Assembly (NCBI GenBank): GCA_016177355.1
Contig: JACOVL010000090.1
Coordinates: 1-24,732 of the forward strand
Reading direction: 5' to 3'
Origin: Betaproteobacteria bacterium
Lineage (GTDB): Bacteria > Pseudomonadota > Gammaproteobacteria > Burkholderiales > SG8-41
Length of the DNA stretch: 24,732 bases
A model generated the notes under the pieces. It was not told where the DNA came from. It did not search any database and worked only from the letters and a program-made list of their open reading frames with translations. How positions within the stretch are numbered: the stretch's first letter is position 1; the number at the start of each line of letters is the position of its first letter. Below are positions 15,988 through 24,572 of the stretch, in pieces. Both the position numbers and the translations under genes were made by a program.

Positions 15988-16413
15988 ATGGCGTTGGCGC
16001 GTGCGTCACCGGACACGCTGGTGGACAGCAACGTGCTGATAGACATCGTTAACGAAGATCCGCAATGGCTGGACTGGTCAACCTCCGCCCTGCGTAAAGC
16101 AGGCCGTTCCGGCGCCCTGGTTATCAATCCCATCGTCTACGCCGAAATCTCCACACGATTCGAGACGCTGGAGGACCTCGAGGCGGCGATCCGGGATTTC
16201 CGTTTCAGGCGCGAGCCATTGCCGTGGGAAGCCGCTTTCCTGGCCGGGAAGGCCTTCGTGCGCTACCGGGCCCAAGGCGGGGCGAAACGTTCGCCGCTGC
16301 CCGATTTCTATGTTGGCGCGCACGCGGCACTCGCCGGATTGACGCTGCTCACGCGCGATGCGCGGCGCTATCGCGAGTACTTCCCGAGACTGAAGCTGAT
16401 TTCGCCAGATTGA
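15988..16413 (+). CDS. PIN-domain ribonuclease toxin (VapC-like)
   Basis: The 141-residue PIN-domain protein retains the acidic metal-binding residues of the family: Asp13 (VDSNVLIDI), Glu53 (YAEIS), Asp106 (LPDFYVGAHA) and Asp124 (LTRDARRY). VapC toxins cleave RNA, often tRNA or rRNA, when freed from the antitoxin; the target here is unknown. All active-site residues are present, so the toxin is probably functional. The pair sits between unrelated housekeeping genes, consistent with acquisition as a small mobile module, but no flanking repeat or integrase is visible. Confidence 0.9.
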   Translation: MALARASPDTLVDSNVLIDIVNEDPQWLDWSTSALRKAGRSGALVINPIVYAEISTRFETLEDLEAAIRDFRFRREPLPWEAAFLAGKAFVRYRAQGGAKRSPLPDFYVGAHAALAGLTLLTRDARRYREYFPRLKLISPD

Positions 16414-16430
16414 GCACGCGCACCGGGGAA

Positions 16431-16456
16431 AAAACGGCGGACGCAGCCGCCGTTTT
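16431..16456. terminator. Bidirectional intrinsic terminator, vapC/thiC
   Basis: A perfect 10-base stem (AAAACGGCGG with CCGCCGTTTT) encloses a 6-base loop. A-rich sequence on the left and T-rich sequence on the right make it work in both directions. It lies between the convergent vapC (ends 16413) and thiC (ends 16476). Confidence 0.9.
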
Positions 16457-16475
16457 TATTTGCGGCTGGCCCGCG

Positions 16476-18347
<1,872 letters not shown>

Positions 18348-18410
18348 GCTCGCTCCTCGGGTTGCATGGCGGGAGCGCCGCGGGAGCGATGGCGGAGGAG
18401 TCCTGGCCAC

Positions 18411-18495
18411 GCTTCCCTACGACGGCATTACCCGCATCAGGTTCTAAGGGTCTTTCTCACCCGATCGCAGCTGCAATCAGGACCCCCAACGTGTG
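18411..18495 (-). ncRNA. TPP riboswitch (THI element) upstream of thiC
   Basis: On the minus strand the conserved THI-box elements appear in order. A P1 arm ACGTT pairs with AGCGT, GGGTC pairs with GACCC (P2), and an 11-base P3 hairpin follows. Then come the pyrimidine-sensor segment GTGAGAAAGACCC, TAGAACCTGATGCGGGTAAT and the closing CGTAGGGAAGC. Between aptamer and start codon, CTCCTC (18395-18400) and two CGCTCC copies can pair with the thiC Shine-Dalgarno, pointing to control of translation initiation. Confidence 0.95.
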
Positions 18496-18500
18496 CTTTG

Positions 18501-18529
18501 AACGTAACCCAATTGTGCGATAATTGCAA
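18501..18529 (-). promoter_or_regulatory. Candidate thiC promoter
   Basis: On the minus strand TTGCAA (18529-18524) and TACGTT (18506-18501) are separated by 17 bases and would start transcription near 18494, exactly at the aptamer's 5' end. The -10 match is weak, so position is the main support. Confidence 0.35.
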
Positions 18530-18570
18530 GCCCGAAAAGGCGCATTTTCGCCGGCAAAAATCCCCTCCCG

Positions 18571-19236
18571 ATGAGCCCGCAACTGGATGTCGAGCAAGCG
18601 CGCTTCAACATGGTCGAGCAGCAGATCCGGCCGTGGGAGGTGCTCGACCAGCGGGTCCTCGACCTGCTGTTCCGGGTGCGCCGCGAGGAATTCGTCCCGC
18701 CGCAGTACCGCGCGCTCGCTTTCGCCGACCTGGAGATCCCGATCGGCCACGGCGAGAAGATGCTCGCGCCCAAGCTCGAAGCGCGGCTGCTGCAGGAGCT
18801 CGCGCCGCAGCCCGGGGACAGAATACTTGAAGTGGGAACGGGAAGCGGCTACATGACGGCGCTCCTGGCGGGCCTCGGCGGCCATGTTTACAGCGTGGAC
18901 ATCGTCGCCGGGTTCACGCAATCAGCCGGCGCCAGGCTCGGCGCGCACGGCGCCGGCAACGTCACGCTCGAGACCGGCGACGCCGCCCGCGGCTGGGACC
19001 AGCATGCGCCGTACGACGCGATCGTGCTGACCGGCTCCGTGCCGGTGCTGCCGGAGGCAATCCAGAAGAGCCTCAAGCCCGGCGGCCGGCTGATCGCCGT
19101 CGTGGGCGAGCCGCCGGTGATGGAGGCGAAGCTCATCACCTGCGTCGCCGCGGGCATCTGCCATTCAACCGGCTTGTTTGAGACCTGCATCGCGCCGCTC
19201 AGGAACGCCCTCCAGCCCGAGCGATTCGTGTTCTGA
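18571..19236 (+). CDS. PimT/Pcm-like SAM-dependent methyltransferase
   Basis: The 221-residue protein has the protein-L-isoaspartate O-methyltransferase fold. SAM-binding motif I is ILEVGTGSGYMTALLA (85-100), followed by VYSVDIV and a C-terminal KPGGRLIAVVG segment. The classical Pcm substrate segment (GQTIS-type) is replaced by GHGEKMLAPKLEAR (59-72), so repair of isoaspartyl residues is doubtful; relatives near tolC are often called PimT. The ATG at 18571 is preferred because the segment before Met14 (LDVEQARFN) is conserved in this group from memory. No Shine-Dalgarno precedes it. tolC follows after seven bases. Confidence 0.83.
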   Translation: MSPQLDVEQARFNMVEQQIRPWEVLDQRVLDLLFRVRREEFVPPQYRALAFADLEIPIGHGEKMLAPKLEARLLQELAPQPGDRILEVGTGSGYMTALLAGLGGHVYSVDIVAGFTQSAGARLGAHGAGNVTLETGDAARGWDQHAPYDAIVLTGSVPVLPEAIQKSLKPGGRLIAVVGEPPVMEAKLITCVAAGICHSTGLFETCIAPLRNALQPERFVF

Positions 19237-19243
19237 GGCACAC

Positions 19244-20584
19244 TTGGCAAGGTTCCCGAGAACCGCGGCACTGGCGCTGGCGCTGAGCGCGAGTCCATGC
19301 GCATTGAGCGCGGACTTGCTGGAAGTCTATCGCGCCGCGCAATCTTCCGACGCCACATACGCCTCCGCGCGCGCGGCCTGGGCCGCGGGCCGGGAGAAAC
19401 TGCCCCAGGGCCTGAGCGGGCTCCTGCCTTCCGCATCGCTTTCGGGCTCGACCCAGCAGAACGACCGCGACCTGCGTTTCCGGACGCCCGGGCTGGTGGG
19501 CGGCGAGTCCCAATTCAATACCAACGCGCTTAACGTCACCATCACCCAGCCGGTATACCGCCGGCAGAACATGGTCACCTTTGAGCAGTCGAAGACCCAG
19601 GTCGCGCAGTCGGACGCGGTGTTTGCTACGTCCGCGCAGGACCTGATCGTGCGCGTGGCGCAGGCTTACTTCGACGTGCTGCTCGCCCAGGATTCGGTCG
19701 CGTTCGCCCAGGCGCAACTTTCCGCCATCGGCCAGCAATTGGAACAGGCGAAGCGTAATTTCGAGGTGGGCACGGCCACCATCACCGATACTCATGAAGC
19801 CCAGGCGCGCTACGACATCACGCTGTCGGCGGAGATTGCCGCGAGCAACGATCTGGAGATCAAGAAGCGCGCCCTGGAGGTGATCATCGGCCGCCAGGCG
19901 CCGGGGTTGACCCCCCTGGGGGACCGTTTCAGCCCCCGCCTGCCGGATCCCGACAACATGCAAAACTGGGCCGAGCAGGCGCTGCGCTCGAACCTGCAGG
20001 TGCGCGCCGCCGAGGCGAGCCTGACTTTCGCCTCCCAGGAAGTGGAGCGCAACCGCGGCGGACATCACCCCACCGTCGACGTGTTCGCGACTTATTCGAA
20101 CACCGGCAGCGGTGCTTCGACCCCGGGCGCCGTTGGCGGCGGCACCGACATCACTACGCGCATTATCGGATTGCAATTCGCGATCCCGCTCTACCAGGGT
20201 GGCGCGGTCAATTCGCGGGTTCGCGAGGCCGTTGCCAACGAGGACCGCGCGCGCCAGGACCTGGAGAGCGCGCGGCGCCAGGCCGAGCTCTCGGTGCGCC
20301 AGTCATTCCTCGGCGTGACCAGCGGGCTGGCGCAAGTGAAAGCGCTGGAGGCGGCGCTCGTCTCCTCCCGCAGCTCGCTCGATTCCACGCGGCTGGGACA
20401 GGAGGTAGGGGTCAGGACCCAGGTGGACGTGCTGAACGCCCAGCAGCAGCTGTTCCAGACGCGGCGCGACCTCTCGCAGGCAAAATACAACTACATACTC
20501 TCCCTGTTGCGGCTGAAAGCCGCGGCCGGCAGCCTCGCCGAGGAAGACCTCGCCCTCGTCAACGCGTGGCTGGACAAGCAGTGA
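19244..20584 (+). CDS. tolC: TolC family outer-membrane efflux protein
   Basis: The 446-residue outer-membrane channel exports substrates handed over by ABC, MFS or RND pumps. Reading from the TTG at 19244 gives a clean signal peptide (ARFPRTAALALALSASPCALSA) with GAGG five bases before it. An upstream in-frame ATG at 19178 would overlap the methyltransferase gene and spoil the signal peptide. Two OEP repeats are visible (about 25-220 and 245-435), with the typical segments VTITQPVYRRQNM and IGLQFAIPLYQGGAVNSRVREA. Channel partners could include the MacAB-like pump at 11537-15109, but this is inference. Confidence 0.93.
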   Translation: MARFPRTAALALALSASPCALSADLLEVYRAAQSSDATYASARAAWAAGREKLPQGLSGLLPSASLSGSTQQNDRDLRFRTPGLVGGESQFNTNALNVTITQPVYRRQNMVTFEQSKTQVAQSDAVFATSAQDLIVRVAQAYFDVLLAQDSVAFAQAQLSAIGQQLEQAKRNFEVGTATITDTHEAQARYDITLSAEIAASNDLEIKKRALEVIIGRQAPGLTPLGDRFSPRLPDPDNMQNWAEQALRSNLQVRAAEASLTFASQEVERNRGGHHPTVDVFATYSNTGSGASTPGAVGGGTDITTRIIGLQFAIPLYQGGAVNSRVREAVANEDRARQDLESARRQAELSVRQSFLGVTSGLAQVKALEAALVSSRSSLDSTRLGQEVGVRTQVDVLNAQQQLFQTRRDLSQAKYNYILSLLRLKAAAGSLAEEDLALVNAWLDKQ

Positions 20585-20596
20585 ACCCCATTCCCT

Positions 20597-21166
20597 ATTA
20601 ACAAGAGTGAAATCCGGAAGGCGGTCATCGCGCAACGCGATGCGATGACTGCAACCATGCGCCGGGAGCTGTCCGGGCGCATCACCACGCGACTGCTCGC
20701 GCTCGATGCCTACCGCGCGGCGCAGTGCGTGCTGGCCTACGTGAGTTTCGGCGGCGAGTTCGACACGGCACACTTCATCGGCGACGTTCTCGCCAACGGC
20801 AAGCAACTGGTCCTCCCCAAAGTCGAGCGCGCAAGCCGCGCCCTCAAGCTCTACGCGGTGCGCGATCTTGAGCGGGAACTCGTCGCCGGCATCCGGGGCA
20901 TCCGCGAGCCAAATCCCGACTTGTGCCCGGAAGCGCCCGCCTCGCGCATCGAATTCGTGCTGGTGCCGGGCGTCGCTTTTACCCGGCGCTGCGAACGGCT
21001 CGGCTACGGCGGCGGGTTCTACGACCGGCTGATACGCGAATGGACGCCGCGGCCGCACCTCGTCGCCGCCGCATTCGGGCTGCAAGTGGTTCCCGAGCTG
21101 CCGGTTTCCCCAGCCGATCAGCAGGTTGATCTCGTCGTCACCGAAAACGCCGAGTACCGCCGCTAA
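20597..21166 (+). CDS. 5-formyltetrahydrofolate cyclo-ligase, probable ATT start
   Basis: The enzyme converts 5-formyl-THF to 5,10-methenyl-THF with ATP. The C-terminal signature RLGYGGGFYDRLI, the EFVLVPGVAF segment and the ending match the family. The first ATG in frame (20645) would lose the conserved N-terminal helix, which is fully encoded upstream as NKSEIRKAVIAQRDAM. No ATG, GTG or TTG occurs in frame between the tolC stop (20582-20584, same frame) and 20645. ATT at 20597 replaces the expected ATG of MNKSEIRK, so I place the start there (189 residues). A sequencing error or a mutation in this copy would look the same. It is probably cotranscribed with tolC. Family names include fthC, ygfA and MTHFS. 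Confidence 0.85.
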   Translation: MNKSEIRKAVIAQRDAMTATMRRELSGRITTRLLALDAYRAAQCVLAYVSFGGEFDTAHFIGDVLANGKQLVLPKVERASRALKLYAVRDLERELVAGIRGIREPNPDLCPEAPASRIEFVLVPGVAFTRRCERLGYGGGFYDRLIREWTPRPHLVAAAFGLQVVPELPVSPADQQVDLVVTENAEYRR

Positions 21167-22413
21167 AACTTCAGCAAATCGAGCGTCCTGCCGGTCGCGC
21201 CGCGATGGGCGGCGCAAAAGGCGAGAGCCGCCCGCGCCATGCGTTGCGCCTCGGACCGGTCCTGCAGCAGGCGCGCGGCTTCCCGGACCAGCGCATTCGC
21301 ATCCGGCGCCTGGCGCGCGGCCCCGGCTCCCACCGCGAGTTCCGCCGCATCGGCGAAGTTGTAGGTGGACGGCCCGACCAGCACCGGCTTGCCGGCGGCG
21401 CAGGCCTCGATCAGGTTGTGGCAGCCGAACGGCAGCAGGCTGCCGCCCACGAACGCGACGTCGCACGCGGCGTAATAGGCAAACAATTCCCCCATGCTGT
21501 CGCCGAGCACGACCTGGGTTTCGGGCGCGACCGGCGCGTTCCCGCTGCGGCGCTGATAGCGGATGCCGCGCGCCGCCAGCAGCCGGGCGACTTCCTCGAA
21601 GCGCTGGGGATGGCGCGGCACGATCACGGTGAGCAGCCCCGGCACGGCTGCGTCGGGCAGCGCCGAGAGCAGGAGCTCCTCCTCCCCGTCCCGCGTGCTG
21701 GCCGCCAGCAGCACCGGTCGGTCCGCCGCGTGCCCCGCCCGCCAGGCTGCGCCGCGCTCCAGCTCATCGCGCGGCGGCTCGATGTCGAACTTGAGATTGC
21801 CGGTGACGGCTACGTTCGAAGCGCCCAGCGCGCTCAGGCGCTGCGCGTCGTCCCCGCCCTGGGCGGCCACCGCGGCAAGACCGCCCAGGCTTTCCCGCGC
21901 GAGCCCGGGGTAGCGCCGGTAACGGAGGAAGGACTTTTCGGAAAGCCGCGCATTGACCAGGTAGAGCGGGACGCGGTGCGCCCCGCAAGCATGGATCAGG
22001 TTGGGCCAGATCTCGGTCTCTATCACGACCCCGATCTGCGGCCGGAAATGGTCCAGAAAACGCCGCACCGCTCCCGGGTAATCGTACGGCAGGTAGCAAC
22101 GGGCGATGTTGGCGCCGAAGACCTGCTCGCCGGCTTCGCGCCCCGTCGGGGTCATGTGGGTGAGCAGGATGCGGTGTTGCGGATAGCGGGCGCGCAGCGC
22201 CTGGACGAGCGGCTCTGCGGCGCGCGTTTCGCCGACGGAGACCGCATGCAGCCAGATCAGCGGCGCTCCGGCTTGTTCCTTGCAGTAGCCGAAGCGCTCC
22301 GGGACGTGCTCGAGATAGGCGGGCTGGCGCCATGCCCGCCACGCGAGCCGCAGCAGCACGTAAGGCAGCAGCACGTAGAGCAGCAACGTATAGATGCCGC
22401 GCATCCCGCTCAT
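21163..22413 (-). CDS. waaA: 3-deoxy-D-manno-octulosonic acid (Kdo) transferase WaaA
   Basis: This inner-membrane glycosyltransferase (GT30) adds Kdo residues to lipid A precursor at the cytoplasmic face. The 416-residue product has an N-terminal membrane helix (about 5-22), the catalytic Glu62 in HAVSVGETRAAEP, and C-terminal segments VGGSLLPFGCHNLIEACAAGKPVLVGPSTYNF that bind CMP-Kdo in the family. The ATG at 22413 overlaps the waaC stop by four bases (ATGA), supporting that start over the in-frame ATG at 22404. Its stop codon interlocks with that of the convergent folate gene (21163-21166). Confidence 0.96.
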   Translation of the reverse strand: MSGMRGIYTLLLYVLLPYVLLRLAWRAWRQPAYLEHVPERFGYCKEQAGAPLIWLHAVSVGETRAAEPLVQALRARYPQHRILLTHMTPTGREAGEQVFGANIARCYLPYDYPGAVRRFLDHFRPQIGVVIETEIWPNLIHACGAHRVPLYLVNARLSEKSFLRYRRYPGLARESLGGLAAVAAQGGDDAQRLSALGASNVAVTGNLKFDIEPPRDELERGAAWRAGHAADRPVLLAASTRDGEEELLLSALPDAAVPGLLTVIVPRHPQRFEEVARLLAARGIRYQRRSGNAPVAPETQVVLGDSMGELFAYYAACDVAFVGGSLLPFGCHNLIEACAAGKPVLVGPSTYNFADAAELAVGAGAARQAPDANALVREAARLLQDRSEAQRMARAALAFCAAHRGATGRTLDLLKF

Positions 22414-23363
22414 GCGATCAGCCGTTCCAGTGCGGCGACCGCCTCCTTCACTGCCGGCATGGCGCCGATGCCTCCGAGATTGGCCGCGCGCGGGCTGCCG
22501 TAGAGGCCCGTTGCCGCCGGATCGGTCGCGCAGAACACGCCGACCGTCGGCACCTGGAGCGCGGTCGCGAGATGGGTGAGGCCGCTGTCGACGCCGATCA
22601 CTGCGGACGCGCCGGCGAGCAGCGATGCCATCTCGTCTAGAGGCAGCAGCAGCGGCACGACGGCGTTCGGGATGGCCGCGGCAAGCCGCTCGCTGCGCAG
22701 CCGCTCCTGCGCATTGCCCCACGGAAGGATGCTGCGCACGCCCCGGTAGTTGAGGTGCGCGCCGAGCGCGACCCAGCAATCCTCGGCCCACAGCTTGCCG
22801 GCGGCGCTGGTGACGTGCGCGAGCACCGCGTAGCGGGCGGCGGGCAGCCACTCGAAGCGCCGGTCGCGCGCGTGGATGCCGTACTCGACGCCGTCGCGGA
22901 CGGCGTAGCCCAGCGCCTGCGCGGCCAGCGCGCGGTTGCGCTCGACCGCGTGCAGCGTCCAGGGCACGCTGAAAGTCCTGTCGTAGAACACGGCGAGCGG
23001 CTCGCGCGCGCTCGCGAAATCGAGGCCGTAGCGCCGGCCGCGGGCGCCCCGGGCGACCAATGCGCTCTTCAGCAACCCTTGCGTGTCGATCACGGCGTCG
23101 TAGGCTTCCAGCTTGAGCTCGGACGCGAAACGGCGGATTTCCGCATAGGTCCCGCCGCGCCACCAGCCCGCGCGCCAGCGCCGGATCGCGACCGGCAGCA
23201 CGCGGTTCACGCCGGGATGCAGGCGCGGAACCGCGGCGAACGATTCCTCAACCACCCAGTGGATTTCGGTTGCGGGTTGCGCCGCCAGGATGTCGCTCGC
23301 CACCGGCAGGTTGTGAATCACGTCGCCCAGGGACGATGTCTTGACCAGCAGTATTTTCTTCAT
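22410..23363 (-). CDS. waaC: LPS heptosyltransferase I WaaC
   Basis: This GT9 glycosyltransferase transfers the first L-glycero-D-manno-heptose to Kdo in the LPS inner core. The 317-residue product starts MKKILLVKTSSLGDVIHNLPV, the classical WaaC N-terminus. Further motifs are YDAVIDTQGLLKSAL (about 88-102) and the donor-binding segment VIGVDSGLTHLATAL (about 255-269). The gene directly precedes waaA on the same strand with a four-base overlap, so inner-core Kdo and heptose addition are encoded as one unit. It diverges from the rfb operon across 138 bases. Confidence 0.96.
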   Translation of the reverse strand: MKKILLVKTSSLGDVIHNLPVASDILAAQPATEIHWVVEESFAAVPRLHPGVNRVLPVAIRRWRAGWWRGGTYAEIRRFASELKLEAYDAVIDTQGLLKSALVARGARGRRYGLDFASAREPLAVFYDRTFSVPWTLHAVERNRALAAQALGYAVRDGVEYGIHARDRRFEWLPAARYAVLAHVTSAAGKLWAEDCWVALGAHLNYRGVRSILPWGNAQERLRSERLAAAIPNAVVPLLLPLDEMASLLAGASAVIGVDSGLTHLATALQVPTVGVFCATDPAATGLYGSPRAANLGGIGAMPAVKEAVAALERLIA

Positions 23364-23421
23364 TCGTGCGGGCGCGGGGAGCGGACGCGGCCCTAGCCTA
23401 CACTGAAACGCGCTTTGCGCA

Positions 23422-23427
23422 TAGAAT
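23422..23427 (+). promoter_or_regulatory. Candidate -10 element of the rfb operon
   Basis: TAGAAT matches the sigma-70 -10 consensus at five of six positions and lies 16 bases before the leader ORF start. I find no convincing -35 hexamer at 16-18 bases upstream. Confidence 0.35.
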
Positions 23428-23442
23428 AAAGGGGCAGGAACA

Positions 23443-23505
23443 ATGATTCCAATTCAATTACTTAACCATCCCATGTGGCGCGATAAAGCCGGAGCGCGCG
23501 TTTGA
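23443..23505 (+). CDS. Possible 20-codon leader ORF overlapping the rfbB start
   Basis: An ATG at 23443 is preceded by GGCAGGA at good spacing and opens a 20-codon frame that starts MIPIQLLN and ends AGARV. Its TGA (23503-23505) overlaps the TTG start of rfbB (23502-23504). This is the geometry of translational coupling and could help ribosomes use the weak TTG. The peptide resembles nothing I know, and the ORF could be chance. Confidence 0.4.
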   Translation: MIPIQLLNHPMWRDKAGARV

Positions 23506-24572
23506 TACTGGTGACGGGTGGCGCCGGTTTTATCGGCGCGAACTTCGTTCTCGACTGGCTGGCGAGCGAGGGCACGCCCGTCGTCAACCTCGACCGGCTC
23601 ACCTACGCCGGGAATCTCGAGAACCTCGCCGCCGCGGCGAAGGACGCTCGCCACATTTTCGTCAAGGGAGATATCGGCGATCGCGCGCTGGTCGGCAAGC
23701 TGCTGCGCGAGCATCAGCCGCGCGCCGTCGTGCATTTCGCCGCGGAAAGCCACGTGGACCGCTCGATCCACGGGCCGGCGGAGTTCGTCCAGACCAACGT
23801 CGTCGGCACTTTCAACCTGCTGGAAGAAGCCCGGGATTACTGGTCCGGACTGAGGGAGCCCGAGCGCGGCCGGTTTCGCTTCCTCCACGTTTCGACCGAC
23901 GAAGTGTACGGCTCGCTCGGCGCCGGAGATCCCGCTTTCACGGAATCCACTCCCTATGCGCCGAACAGTCCCTACGCCGCTTCCAAGGCGGCAGCGGACC
24001 ACCTGGCGCGCGCCTGCCATCACACTTACGGGCTGCCGGTCGTCACGACTAATTGCTCGAATAATTACGGTCCATACCAGTTTCCCGAGAAGCTGATCCC
24101 GCTCGTGATCGTCAACGCGCTCGAGGGGAAATCCTTGCCGGTCTACGGCGACGGCGGAAACGTGCGCGACTGGCTCTACGTCGGCGATCACTGCGCCGCG
24201 GTGCGCCGGGTATTGCAGAAAGGCCGCCCAGGCGAGGCTTACAACATCGGCGGCAACGCCGAGAAAACCAATCTCGACGTGGTCAACGCCATCTGCGCCA
24301 TTCTTGAAGAATTGCGCCCTTCATCCCTCATCCCTCATCCCTCATCCCTCATCACTTTTGTGCCGGACCGGCCCGGCCACGACCGCCGCTATGCCATGGA
24401 CACGCGCAAGATCGAAGCCGAGCTCGGCTGGAAGCCGCGGGAGAAGTTCGAGAGCGGGCTGCGCCGGACCGTCGAGTGGTACCTCGCGCACCTGGACTGG
24501 GTGGGCGGTGTGACGAGCGGCGCCTACCGCGACTGGCTGGATCTCAATTACGGGCAAAGGGGGCGGGCGTGA
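23502..24572 (+). CDS. rfbB: dTDP-glucose 4,6-dehydratase RfbB/RmlB
   Basis: The second enzyme of dTDP-L-rhamnose synthesis, which feeds O-antigen or other surface glycans. The 356-residue extended SDR protein has the NAD-binding GGAGFIG (6-12), the catalytic Asp-Glu pair in STDEVYG (133-134), and Tyr158-Lys162 in YAASK. The conserved DRPGHDRRYAMD segment lies near 290-301. The TTG at 23502 is the only usable start, since an in-frame stop lies at 23484; GGAG is seven bases upstream. Residues 274-284 (SSLIPHPSSLI) are encoded by five tandem heptamers, replacing the variable loop before DRPGHDRRY. Confidence 0.96.
   Translation: MILVTGGAGFIGANFVLDWLASEGTPVVNLDRLTYAGNLENLAAAAKDARHIFVKGDIGDRALVGKLLREHQPRAVVHFAAESHVDRSIHGPAEFVQTNVVGTFNLLEEARDYWSGLREPERGRFRFLHVSTDEVYGSLGAGDPAFTESTPYAPNSPYAASKAAADHLARACHHTYGLPVVTTNCSNNYGPYQFPEKLIPLVIVNALEGKSLPVYGDGGNVRDWLYVGDHCAAVRRVLQKGRPGEAYNIGGNAEKTNLDVVNAICAILEELRPSSLIPHPSSLITFVPDRPGHDRRYAMDTRKIEAELGWKPREKFESGLRRTVEWYLAHLDWVGGVTSGAYRDWLDLNYGQRGRA
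24321..24355 (+). repeat. Five tandem heptamers (TCATCCC) inside rfbB
   Basis: Four perfect copies of TCATCCC are followed by TCATCAC, 35 bases in all. Because seven is not a multiple of three, the repeat encodes a seven-residue period (SSLIPHP, then SSLI) and copy-number change would shift the reading frame unless three units are gained or lost. Confidence 0.95.

Noticed and set aside
15742..16413. vapBC region as part of a larger defence island
   Set aside because: Flanking genes are housekeeping (efflux, thiC) with no nuclease, methylase or integrase nearby.
21163..23163. A 666-codon minus-strand frame spanning waaA and most of waaC
   Set aside because: Only the part from 22413 downstream encodes WaaA; the upstream portion is arginine/alanine-rich shadow of waaC in another frame.
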